Source: Panicum virgatum (taxonomy: Eukaryota > Streptophyta > Magnoliopsida > Poales > Poaceae). Taken from it: a stretch of 64,000 bases of DNA. Below are positions 53,270 to 64,000 of the stretch, piece by piece. The stretch covers positions 11,711,900 to 11,775,899 of the forward strand of contig NC_053138.1 in NCBI RefSeq assembly GCF_016808335.1, in the 5' to 3' direction. Position 1 is the stretch's first letter. Each line of letters opens with the position of its first letter. Position numbers and translations under genes: made by a program. The notes under the pieces are model-generated. The model had not been told where the DNA came from. It did no database searches and worked only from the letters and a program-made list of their open reading frames with translations.

Positions 53270-56156
53270 TTTTCTTTTTTTTAATGAAAATGCCCTAGTG
53301 CATGTGCCTGTGTTGTTCTCGTGATCGAGAGAGGATGATGTAAGGTGCCCACAAAAAAAAGTTCAGTCAGATCGTGGGACATGCCTTGGTGAATGCACCG
53401 GTTCATGGCGTCACTGTTTGAACGTTCCCGGGCCGGGTTACAGTCATGGAACGGAAGTGATCTTATGAGTAACTCACTACAAAACAAGCTCCCGTAATAA
53501 GCTTCGTCCCCGTGGAGAATCACTGTGGATTGTACAACCATCAGTGATCCGTTCCATCCGCATCTAAATGTGGCTACTGGCTAGCTTTCCACCATGCCCT
53601 TTCTTTTGCTATTTCTATTTGTTTCTAAATGTCAAAGACCCACGCTTTTTTGCGTTCTCATTGGGCCACGTCAGCAAAAAAAATATGGATCGCGTGATGT
53701 GTATCGAACGGTCCGACAACTTTCCGTCAGCCGGTCAGCCCCCCTCGCATGCTGGAATCTTCTCGCGTCCTCCTGTGTCGCGTGCGCATCCCCCCCACCC
53801 CACTCCACACCTCAGAGCCGACAAAAACTTATCTTCTTTCATCCCCTCTTCCTCTTCCTGCTCTCTCTATCTCACACTTGCTCCTCCAACGAACTCCGCC
53901 ATTGACAGCTTCAGCCTCCGCATGCAGCTGCTGAAGGTGAACTCCTGAGCATTTTCATTGGTCTCGGCATGCACTAACGACGAGTCTCTTACTTCCCTCA
54001 ATCTGTTATGGTCATTTCCTTCCCCCTCTTCAATACCTAGGTTTTCATAATGGCCGCCTACCTCTATTTGCTTCTTTTGCTCAACTTTTCCTTTCTCCAC
54101 CAGATGCACGCCACCCAATGTTAAATCCCCAATAAATTCACCGTAGCTGTTCTCATTATGTCATTCTGCCACAGATCCAACTATATCCATTCAATTTTAG
54201 AAGGAATACTTAGATATGTACTGATAATGGCTACCTACCTCAGATTCGTCCTTTTACCCAAAGTTTTCTTGCTCCTCCGCATGTGAACCAACCAATCCTA
54301 GATCCGCTATTAAATTCCCCCATAGCTGTTTGGACTAATTCCCCAATGTCTCTATCAGTTTAGTTCTAGCTGCTGTTGTACTCTGCTCCACCAGTCACAT
54401 TTACTAGCAGTTTTTCTTTATGCGCAGTTTGGTGTACTTGCTCTTCTGGTACGCAGAATTGGTTAGGCAAAAACAACTACTCCCTTCAGGTATACTTAAA
54501 CAAAGATTAGTTGCATCCATTATCAATAACAATCAAACACAGCTTCACTTCCCCTTCTAATCATAACTGTTCTTTAAAAAATGGGATTAAAAAAAACTTT
54601 TCATTCCTCTGCATGTCAGTTGCATACTAAATAGTCACATATTGTTAATTCATTACCATTTTACTAATTCAAATACTAATTGTATGGTACACAGTAAGAA
54701 ATGCCCTGTCCGGAGAAAAAGCCCCAATAGAATTGGTCGCATCTCCCACGACAACTTTCACATTGCTGGTAATCTACTACTGACATTCTTCAATGCTTTC
54801 TAATAATTCAAATTGCACTCTTTTTTTCCCCAACCCATATGGTTTCAAATAGAAATGTCAAATACATTGCAGACTGTTATCCATCTATCCTTTGCCAGAA
54901 TCATGGCTAATTTATATATATTTTTTAAAAAACTTTACTTACATGTGCACAGTATCTGTATACAAACTTAAATTGGATTGGCAATAACAATAAGCATGTT
55001 GTCTTCTATTAATAGAATTCAAGTAAACAACTTGCTAAAAATAACGTGACATATATACTGTTACTTACCTTCTTGGAATTTACAAATTAAAAACTCTACG
55101 GCCATTTAGACTTAATATTCCTTATTCTTTCCCTTTGCTTACACCAGATTGACCTCCTAAAATTAGATGTCCTAACTTGCTGCTATTTAATTAAATTACC
55201 TTTCCTAATTCCTTTTGTCTAATACACATTTCTATCTTCTATTTTGTTTTCTCTTTCCTTTGATTGTATTTACTTTTTTATTTTTTTATAACTTTTGTAC
55301 AATAGCTCTACAAAGCAGTTGTGGATCATCTGGCACTGTTACAAGAACACTATGTTCGTACATGGACCATCTCCAATCGCACTCCATGCTGCGGCTTCTG
55401 AATGCCGTTTACCATATGCATCTCTCATCACTGAAATTGCAGACAGTTCGACAATATTATGTGGTGTCGAATTGGAATTGCCGCAGTTGGAACTCATAGG
55501 ACCACACCAAGAACTTTTTTCTGGCAAACGGCATGTCTCAAAGTAGTTTCCTTTCTGCAGCTTTTTTATAACCTCACAATAACAAATTATTACTGTGATG
55601 GACAAATTACTTACAGAGAAGTTAGAAATGAAAATTTACCCACACTCACACCAGATTACTACCCATCAAAAGTGAACTATGTATGCAATGGTAGTAGCAC
55701 GCTGCATCCCAAACGTACACACAACTAAATATGTTCTTGCCACTTTTTCTTGAATCAATATCACTTATTTCTATGCCTAAGAATAGTACCTCACAATTAC
55801 CATCAATATTTCATGTCACTTTATTTTTTTTATTTTCCCCTTTATTTTATTCCCTGTTTTATTTTTTCCGTTTTATTTTATTTCCTCTTTCCCTATCTAT
55901 GTGCTTTATCTTCCTGCTGATACATTCCCCTGTAATTAATAGTAACTATTAATCAGTTACTCATGTATCCAACTATGTAGACTAATATTTGTATCGTATC
56001 AATTACTAGACATTTAATTTTACTGTCACAATGCCAACAATTGCCAATCCAATTTAAATGTACTAATCCCTTATATGGCTAACTATTCTTGCATTCCATC
56101 TACTATACAGGAATTGCAAAAATCTAAATTTTATATATCAATATACAAGCATCATA
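53270..56156. other. AT-rich region upstream of the Helitron Rep/helicase gene
   Basis: Long AT-rich stretch, probably the 5' part and leader of the Helitron. The 5' terminus (TC preceded by A) could not be fixed. A frame at about 55295-55546 has a peptide-like look (PYASLITEIADS) but no recognised domain. Nothing else supported. Confidence 0.4.
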
Positions 56157-59100
56157 ATGATGCCTACGTCAATGGACACTTCTAATGATGAGAAATCATC
56201 ATCCAGTATGTGCATTCTCTGTTTCAATATTACATATACGATATTTTAGCTTTTGTGTTGACATGATGCTCTTTGCTACTAACAAAGCATACACCCATGA
56301 TAATCGGGGATGTACTTTCAAACGACGAAGGACACATGCTGACACAGGGTCCTACAACCCTTTAATATCAAATGCAGCTGACAACCGTGCTAAAAGAATG
56401 AAAATTTTAAAACAGAAATGGACTCCTAAGACAGGTATAATATAATTAAGCTTAATACTACTAATACTCACTTCAAATTAAATTAAACTACAAATTACTA
56501 ACAGATGGACCATTTTTTTATCCATGTAACTTTTACACTTACAAATCCATTCATCGATGGCCACCATATTTATATGTCACATGATACTAGACGTCTTATC
56601 TGAAGCCGAGCCATCTCGACAATGCGGATATTTCACACAGGAGTATATAGATACGCTAAAAGGTACTATGATGCAGACCTGCATTTACTATTTACCTAAT
56701 GTACCATTAAATTTGGTAATCTCAAAATATTTATTTCACGATTATTACCTCTTACTCTCTAATTCTATTTCCACATAAATTAATAAACCTTTTTTTTTAC
56801 AAAATAACTTTACTTCTCATTTGAAAAATACTTACTCACAATGCATACGCAAATACAGCTTCATATCCTGAAAGGTCTTTCTTGGGATCCCCTGATTATG
56901 TGTGTAAACACTGTGAAGCTGTATTCTGGTATCAAGAACGCATTAAATCAGATTCTTGTTACCGACAAAACAAAATCACCTATAATTCTTGCTGCAAGGG
57001 AGGGAAGATCAAAATACCACCACATCACCCACGTCCTGAAACTTTGGCGTCACTGGCAAAATATGATGGTGGTCCTACGAGCAATAAATTCATGCGTAAT
57101 ATTCGGCAATACAACTGCTTATTTGCTTTTACATCAATGGGAGCAAATATAGATAGAACTATCGGCCGTGGCCCTCCAATATTCAAGATCCATGGTCAGG
57201 TTCATCATCGAATTGGCTCATTATTACCATATGATGGATCTCCACCAAAATTCATTCAGCTGTACATATATGACACTTCTAATGAAGTGCAAAATCGAAT
57301 ACGGGCTTTGCATCCATCTGATCAGGGAGATGATCCTATAGATCCTTCTATAGTTGAAAAGTTAATTAAGATGCTTGATGAGCATAATCCATTTGCTAAA
57401 AAATTTAGAGTTGCACAGGACAGATTACAAGGTTATGAAAATGAAGAATTTGTTATCAGAATAGTGGGTGCCTCTGAAGGTGATCCTGTGCAGTACAATC
57501 TACCAACCACAGATGAGCTAGCAATGCTTGTAGTTGGTGATTTCTCTCTTGAAAATTTTAAACGTGATATAATAATTGAGTCCAAATCTGGTCATTTGCA
57601 CCAAATTTCAAGTCTGCATCCAACATATATGGCTCTTCAATATCCACTTTTATTTCCCTTTGGTGAAAGAGGTTTTCAAGTTGGAGTTATCTACAGTGAC
57701 ACCGAGTCCAACAAACGCAAAAGGCGGTCCACAATGACGATGCAAGATTATTATAGACATCAATTCCATTATAGAAAAGGCCAGCCTAATCCTTACTTAT
57801 GTTATGGTCTTCTTTCTAGTCAGGCTAAAGTTGACGCTAGAGCTGCAATTGATGAAAACAGACTCTGGTACATTTTAAAAAACCAAGATAAATTCAGAAT
57901 AGAAAATTTCCAAGGAATAGCAGATGCAGTGGGCCGTGGCTGTATTGATGGCAGCGAGATAGGAAAACTAACAGTATTACCAGCTTCACATACTGGTGGC
58001 AGACGATACATGATCCAAAACTATCATGATGGTGTAGCCATCTGCAGAGTTTTTGGTCCACCAGATTTCTTTGTTACATTCACTTGCAACATAAATTGGA
58101 AAGAAATAAATTTGGGAATTCTTGAACCTGGACAAAAACCATCAGACAGAGCTGACATAGTTGTGAGAGTATATAATATGAAATTAGAAGAAATGCTTGA
58201 TGATATAAGGAGTGGAAAATTTTTTGGACCTGTTGCAGCAGGTATGATACAATTCCTTATCATAAACACTAAATTCTCAGTAATTTTTGGACCTGTTATA
58301 CTTTAATTTCTCCAGTAATTGATAAATATTAATGTCATGGCAGCTCTACATACAGTTGAATTCCAGAAACGTGGGTTGCCTCATGCTCATCTTATCTTCT
58401 GGCTAATGGAAGACACAAGTAATCCAACTCCAGCTTTAGTTGATCAGTTCATAAGTGCTGAAATTCCTGATCCAAATGAAGACCCTCTAGGTTATGCTCT
58501 TGTTGCAGAGCATATGATTCATGGCCCTTGTGGATCTTACAATCCTAATGCTCCATGCATGAAAAATGGCAAATGCTCCAAAGGTTATCCAAAAAACTTA
58601 CAAAATGAAACCATAATTGATCCAAATGGATTTGCTACATACAAAAGGCCTGATAATGGCCGTTTTGTCCAAAAAGGTCCACACAAACTGTCTAATCAAT
58701 GGGTCGTACCCTATAATATGTATCTGCTTAAGAAATTCCAAGCTCATATAAATGTTGAGTGGTGCAACTAAGGTATATTCATCAAATATTTATTCAAATA
58801 TGTTACTAAAGGGCTAGATTGCAGCAAAGCTTACCTCCAGCGCCTTCGAAATGGAGAAGATGTCCCTGAAGATGAAGAAACACAAATAAGAAATGAAGTT
58901 AAAGAATATCTTGATTGCCGATATATATGTGAACAGGATGCTTGCTGGCGGATATTTGGTTTTGATATACATCGCCACTATCCAGCTGTTGAAAGACTTC
59001 CTGTACATTTACCAGATGAAAATAACATTCTGTATCATATAAACACTAACATGGCAGAAATTATTTCAAATGACTTCTTAAAGAAAACTATGCTCACCGA

Positions 59101-61249
59101 ATGGTTCACTGCAAATAGAACATATGAAACTGCTAGAACACTAACATATCTTGAGTTTCCTTCCAAATGGCGTTGGGTTCGCAAAACGAAGACATGGCAA
59201 CCTAGACAAGGATCTAAAGGCAAAATTGGCAGACTTTATTATGTGCATCCTTCGGTTGGTGAAAGATATTACCTTAGAATTCTTCTTATGAATGTGAAAG
59301 GTGCTCGCAGCTATGAAGATATTAGGACATATAATGGCATAACATACCCTACTTTTAAAGCAGCTTGCAATGCCAGAGGACTCCTTGGCAATGATCAAGA
59401 ATGGTACCATGCTTTCGATGAAGCTGCTACATGGGCAACTTCAGCGCAACTAAGACAGCTTTTTGTCACAATGCTTCTTTACTGTGAAATAGCTGATGAG
59501 TATGCTTTTTTTGAAAAAGTTTGGAGATTAATGGCAGATGATATACAATATCAGATTAGAGAAAATATTGGCAACAAATTATATACAATATCAGAGCCCA
59601 TACTAAAAGACTCTCTTCTTGATGATTTAACAACACTTTTTGCACGCAAATGGTGGAAATATTCGAGAACACAATATTCCTTCCAAAACTAATCTCTCTT
59701 CTGGTCCTCGTGGCAATCGCTTAATTGAAGAAGAGTTGAACTATGATGCTACTGAACTTTTACTTAGATCTGAAGAGATGATAATAACCTTAAACGATGA
59801 GCAGCTGCATGCTTTCAATACAATCATAGCTGCTGTAAATATAGGCACACCTGCTTTCTATTTCGTATCAGGATATGGCGGAACCGGCAAAACTTATCTA
59901 TGGAATACTATAGTTACTTATTTACGAGGCAATGAAAAGATAGTCTTAACTGTTGCCTCTTCTGGTGTTGCCTCATTGCTACTTCCTGGTGGTCGCACAG
60001 CCCACTCCAGATTTAAAATTCCATGTGAATTAGATGATGACACTGTCTGTGACATTAAACGGGGAACAATGTTGGCAGACCTCATACAACAAACATCTCT
60101 CATTATTTGGGATGAAGCACTTATGACACATAGAAGAGCTTTAGAAACACTTGATAGAACATTACGGGATCTACTGTCTACCAATAATCATGACCTTCGT
60201 TCTATACCTTTCGGTGGTAAAGTTGTTGTCCTTGGTGGAGATCCACGACAAATATTACCTGTAATAGAAGGGGGAACACGTAATCAGATCATAGATGCTG
60301 CAATTATCAATTCTCCATTATGGTCTGCAGTTACAATCCTCACATTGCATAAAAATATGAGATTACAATGCCCTGATTTAGATATTAAATCACAGAAAGA
60401 ATTATTAGATTTCAACAATTGGGTATTGTCTATCGGTGAAGGAAATTTAGAATCGCAAATACCAACAGATAACTCAGATGAGATGTTAGTAAAAATTCCT
60501 GAAGATCTACTAATTAAGGGTCATGAAGAAGCCATCCCTGCTATTGTCAATGCTATATACACAGATCTTATCAACGAATACCAGAATATAGATTATTTGA
60601 AAAGCAGAGCCATATTATGCCCAACAAATGACTCGGTCGATGAAATTAATAACTACATAGTATCATTGCTTCCTGGTGATGGAAAACAGTATTTAAGCTG
60701 CGACAAGATTGTGAAAGCACCTGACAGCCATGAGTCATATGATATTCTATACCCAGTTGAACTACTCAACTCACTCAATGGTTCTAATTTCCCAACTCAT
60801 GAGCTTACTTTAAAGGTGGGTGTCCCAATCATGCTTTTACGCAATCTGAACCAATCAATTGGTCTGTGCAATGGCACAAGACTAATAGTGACAGCACTGG
60901 GTGACATGGTAATACAAGCAACAATCATCAGTGGTATCTTTGCTGGCCGTAGTGTTCTAATCCCTAGAATACAACTTACATTAAAAAATCAGAAACTACC
61001 ATTTGTGCTTCAACGAAGACAGTTTCCTGTACGAGTATGCTATGCAATGACTATAAATAAAAGCCAAGGTCAGACATTGGCTATGATTGGGATCTTTCTT
61101 AAAAGACCAGTTTTCACTCATGGACAATTATATGTTGCCATCTCTAGAGTAACATCTAAAAAAGACTGAAAATTCTCATACAAGATGACAATGGTGAATA
61201 TTCAGATACAACAAAAAATATTGTATACCCTGAAGTATTTACTGCCATA
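56157..61249 (+). pseudogene. Helitron Rep/Pif1-type helicase (RepHel), spliced, with one stop and two frame changes
   Basis: Rolling-circle transposase: an HUH endonuclease nicks and joins Helitron ends while a Pif1-family helicase unwinds. Predicted exons 56157-56205, 56288-56434, 56591-56662, 56859-58241, then 58344 on, have matching phases. N-terminal start MMPTSMDTSNDEKSS; a CX2C segment (DYVCKHCEAVFW). Helitron_like_N features: TMQDYYRHQFHYRKG, GGRRYMIQNYHDGVAICR, GPPDFFVTFTCN. HUH motif is GLPHAH near 58380. The two-tyrosine motif IKYLFKYVTKG has Tyr codons at 58787 and 58799. Helicase: Walker A GYGGTGKT (59871-59894), Walker B LIIWDEA, GGDPRQILPV, MTINKSQGQT, GQLYVAISRVTS. Breaks: TAA at 58769-58771 just before the tyrosines, a frame change near 59640-59660 between the Rep and helicase parts, and another in the A run near 61160. 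The domain set is full length but this copy is dead. Confidence 0.9.
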
Positions 61250-61480
61250 AATTACAATACACAGACAAGCTGAGACTATAACATGTTAATGTAACTACAC
61301 AGTATCAAACTGACATGATTAATAGACAGGTAACTTCTACTAAAACCATTTTTTCAAGAGTTCAACCATAAATTTTATTGTTCATATGTCTTTCTTCTTC
61401 CAATGACATACCCTCTTTGCAGCCATCCTCAATTATGTAACATAGTACTATTGACATATTGTTTTCCTTTTCAGGTCAAG

Positions 61481-64000
61481 ATGGTTTTCAGCCCACTTTC
61501 AACCTTACAGCCCAAAGATTGGCACAAAACAATTCATGTGCGTGTCTGCAGAAAATGGGAGTATCGTGGAATCAACGAAGACAACCCCTTGCAGCATATC
61601 GATTTGGTTCTTGTCGACAGCCAGGTATACTGAAAACAATTTCCTTCATATTACTACTTCAATAATTACAACCATAACTAGATTGAGGAAAAATTATATT
61701 ATATTTATTTACAACAAATATTGCAACGAACATTTCATTTCAGGGAAACACCATGTATGCTGAGATCCCAGCAAAAGAGGCAGACAAACATGGTCCGATT
61801 ATACAAGCTGATAGAACTTATGTCATAAGCCGCTTCAGAGTTTGCAATGCAAAAGATGCTTTCAGATCTGTTCCTGGACCATATATGTTGGAGTTTACCT
61901 GCCATACCAAAATCAGTGCAGCAACTGAAGAAATAACTGAACCCAAGTACATCTACAACCTAACTCCATTCAGCAAACTTCCAGAGTTCATTAACGACAA
62001 AAAAAAATTCCATGGTAAGAAACAGTAACATACTTTTTCTTTTCCAAAAATAAACTTATATCATCAATAGATTTCTAATTGTATTTTAATTTCCAGATAT
62101 CTTGGGCATACTCACAGAGATAAAAGAACCGCAATGGATTCCATTCTCAAATCAATCCAAACCTAGTCTGCGTCGTGATATCAAGCTGAAAGATGAAATG
62201 TAAGCCAACACTGTGATGACATATTTTATGACAGTAACATCTCAATTTACTTTGTTAACAAAATTTACAACACTTGAACTCAGCGGTGAAGAGATCAAGC
62301 TAGTTCTTTGGGGCTCCAAAGCAACACAATTTGATATTCCAGAAGACACAACTTCAGAAGACAAACCAATCATAATATTATTCACTGGATGCCTTGTCAA
62401 ACTTTACCGTGGTATGTCCATTCTAAATCATTCCAGATTGTTTCTCATAGTATCTTTCATGATTCAATATCCATAACCTATCTTATTTATATAGGTGAAC
62501 TTAATGTCAGTGGCTACTCAGCTTGCCATTGGTACATAAATCCTGATATACCAGAAGCAGCACATCTATTAAATAGGTAGAAACAAACAAATAACTTCTT
62601 TATATGCACCTACTACTTAACATTTATTAATTCTTATTTCTACAACAAATGTTTCTTATAAAATTTGTTTGCACATATATCCAACATTTCAGCACACTGG
62701 GACAATCTTTCAAGATTAAACGAGCTGGCATTCCAATTACTAAGCAAAACCAACCAGAGCCTATTGCTGTACCAGATTTACTAACACTCAGAGAAATGGA
62801 AGAGATAGATCCTTATGAATTTCCGGTAATGGACCCATCAAACAACAAATTGAGTGCCTCCACTATATGTTTATTCCTACACTTCATCCTTTTCCTTCTA
62901 ATGCAGAAAACTGGATGCCGCTGCACTGTAACTATCATCCGTTTAGCTGAAACACAATCTTGGTGGTACCCAGCATGCAATTTTTGTCGCAAATCGTGTC
63001 AACAAGATGGTTCTTCCTACATATGCTTAGAATGCAATACCATTGATAAATACTCATACAAGTAAGTTTCCGCTATCATTGTCTAAATTCTCAAAACTAT
63101 AAGGTAATCAGTATCAAGCACCTTCTTCTCATTTACTTCAAAATTTCATCTCATTCAAAATCAATTTCTTATTACAAAATCAAATACAAACTTCCATTCA
63201 TTGCTTCTGATGGGACTGAAGAATCTGAGATGATTGCATTTGCTACTGTTGCTCATCGTATTGTTGGTAAACCAGTTGAAGCTGTGATGAGATCTTATAG
63301 AAACAGAGATAACATTCCCGCTGATATTGCAGCTATAGTCTCGTCCAAATTCACCTTTTCTGTTACCATGGCCGAAGCTAGCTACCGCAACCCTAAGAAA
63401 TCATACCAGGTCAATAGTATAATTCATAGCTATGGCAAGCAACGTGCCCTTCCATTCCACCCTCCCAATCAAAGCCAGCTGGTAACCCAAAATGCCAACG
63501 TCTATGCCCAATCAAGTGGAAGTGTCCTTCCATCAAACACACCTAAGAGCAGTTCTGAATCACCTATCCTTGACACACCTACTAAGATGCTGCCTCTAGA
63601 ACAGTTTTCTCTTCAGACCCCAGCTAAAACCTCTGAGCTTCCTCCAAATGCTTCAGAAGAGAACACCAATACGTAAGATTTTGAGCTCCCATCTATTTAC
63701 ATTGTTTTTAGAAGGGGAAAATTCTTTTTTTTGTGTACAATACTAACACCGCTATATTTTAAACAGCCTCTCTACAACACCACCTGCAACAAAATCATCC
63801 AAGAAAAGACTCCACATGTCCGAAAAAGATGATGAAGTGGTACGTCCCTATGTATACTATATAAAAAATAGCCAGACAATATTTAATCTTAGATTTTCTA
63901 AAACTATTAATTTTGGTAATATTTTTCTATCAGGATGAAGAAGAGTCACCATCTGAGACAGCAACACTTAACAGGGAGAATGATGATGAAAAAACTTCTG
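61481..64000 (+). CDS. Helitron-borne RPA70-like single-stranded DNA-binding protein, 3' end beyond window
   Basis: Plant Helitrons often carry a replication protein A large-subunit gene beside RepHel, thought to protect single-stranded DNA during rolling-circle transposition. Exons: 61481-61624, 61744-62014, 62097-62199, 62284-62411, 62495-62576, 62693-62825, 62907-63061, about 63185-63672, 63767-63839, and 63936 to beyond the window. Phases agree throughout. OB-fold parts: PKDWHKTIHVRVCRKWEYRG, MYAEIPAKEADKHGP, YMLEFTCHTKIS, then IKLVLWGSKATQFD. The C-terminal RPA zinc motif is ACNFCRKSC ... YICLECN, followed by LPFIASDGTEESEMIAF. Exon 8 lacks a proper AG acceptor: where AG is expected before 63185 the sequence reads AA. 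The Ser/Pro-rich tail (from 63400) is the usual low-complexity end. Confidence 0.85.

Noticed and set aside
56859..61249. Cellular Pif1 helicase gene
   Set aside because: The helicase is preceded by a Helitron Rep domain with HUH and two-tyrosine motifs and followed by an RPA gene, which is a transposon arrangement.

Overview
The window is nuclear DNA of a grass (Poaceae), most likely a panicoid. Supporting signs are very GC-rich coding exons, GT-AG introns, dense Tourist-type MITEs with TAA/TTA target duplications, a Cassandra-type LTR, Ty1/copia and Helitron elements, and an inserted piece of grass plastid DNA. Species is not determined. There are no bacterial-type operons; each gene is an independent, often spliced unit.

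Layout. 0-2 kb: 3' part of a Sed5-type Qa-SNARE (SYP31/32-like, +) with a 279-bp Cassandra-type solo LTR inside a coding exon. 4.6-7.0 kb: a three-exon gene for a charged plant protein I do not recognise (+). 9.2-10.4 kb: a D14/KAI2-type alpha/beta hydrolase (-). 12.7-15.9 kb: a probable large solo LTR holding a nested GC-rich element with a 37-bp minisatellite. 16-17 kb: a foldback MITE and a 46-bp palindrome. 17.3-18.8 kb: an intronless UDP-glycosyltransferase (-). 19.0-20.25 kb: a Pack-type element carrying fragments of a coiled-coil (GTD-binding-like) gene and a UDP-glucuronate decarboxylase gene. 21.8-24 kb: hAT-like and Tourist-like MITEs. 25.7-26.9 kb: a leucine-rich-repeat extensin-like gene (-). 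27.4-31 kb: a MITE cluster. 32.4-37.3 kb: a complete but decayed Ty1/copia element. 38.5-41.1 kb: an F-box gene with a one-base frame break (+). 41.9-46.9 kb: MFP1, the MAR-binding filament-like plastid protein (-). 48.3-49.8 kb: an FCS-like zinc finger gene (-) with a MITE in its intron. 51.6-52.75 kb: a nuclear plastid insertion (psaJ, trnP, trnW). 53.3-64 kb: a decayed autonomous Helitron encoding a Rep/Pif1 helicase and an RPA70-like protein; the RPA gene runs off the window.

No gene cluster or shared pathway is evident among the host genes; they serve vesicle fusion, hormone-type signalling, glycosylation, cell wall, protein turnover, plastid membranes and SnRK1 signalling. What ties the window together is transposon activity. 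The less expected signal is a series of very small oligo(T/A) insertions (12-23 bp, one of 98 bp), each bounded by perfect 8-16 bp direct repeats, which look like extremely 5'-truncated LINE insertions.
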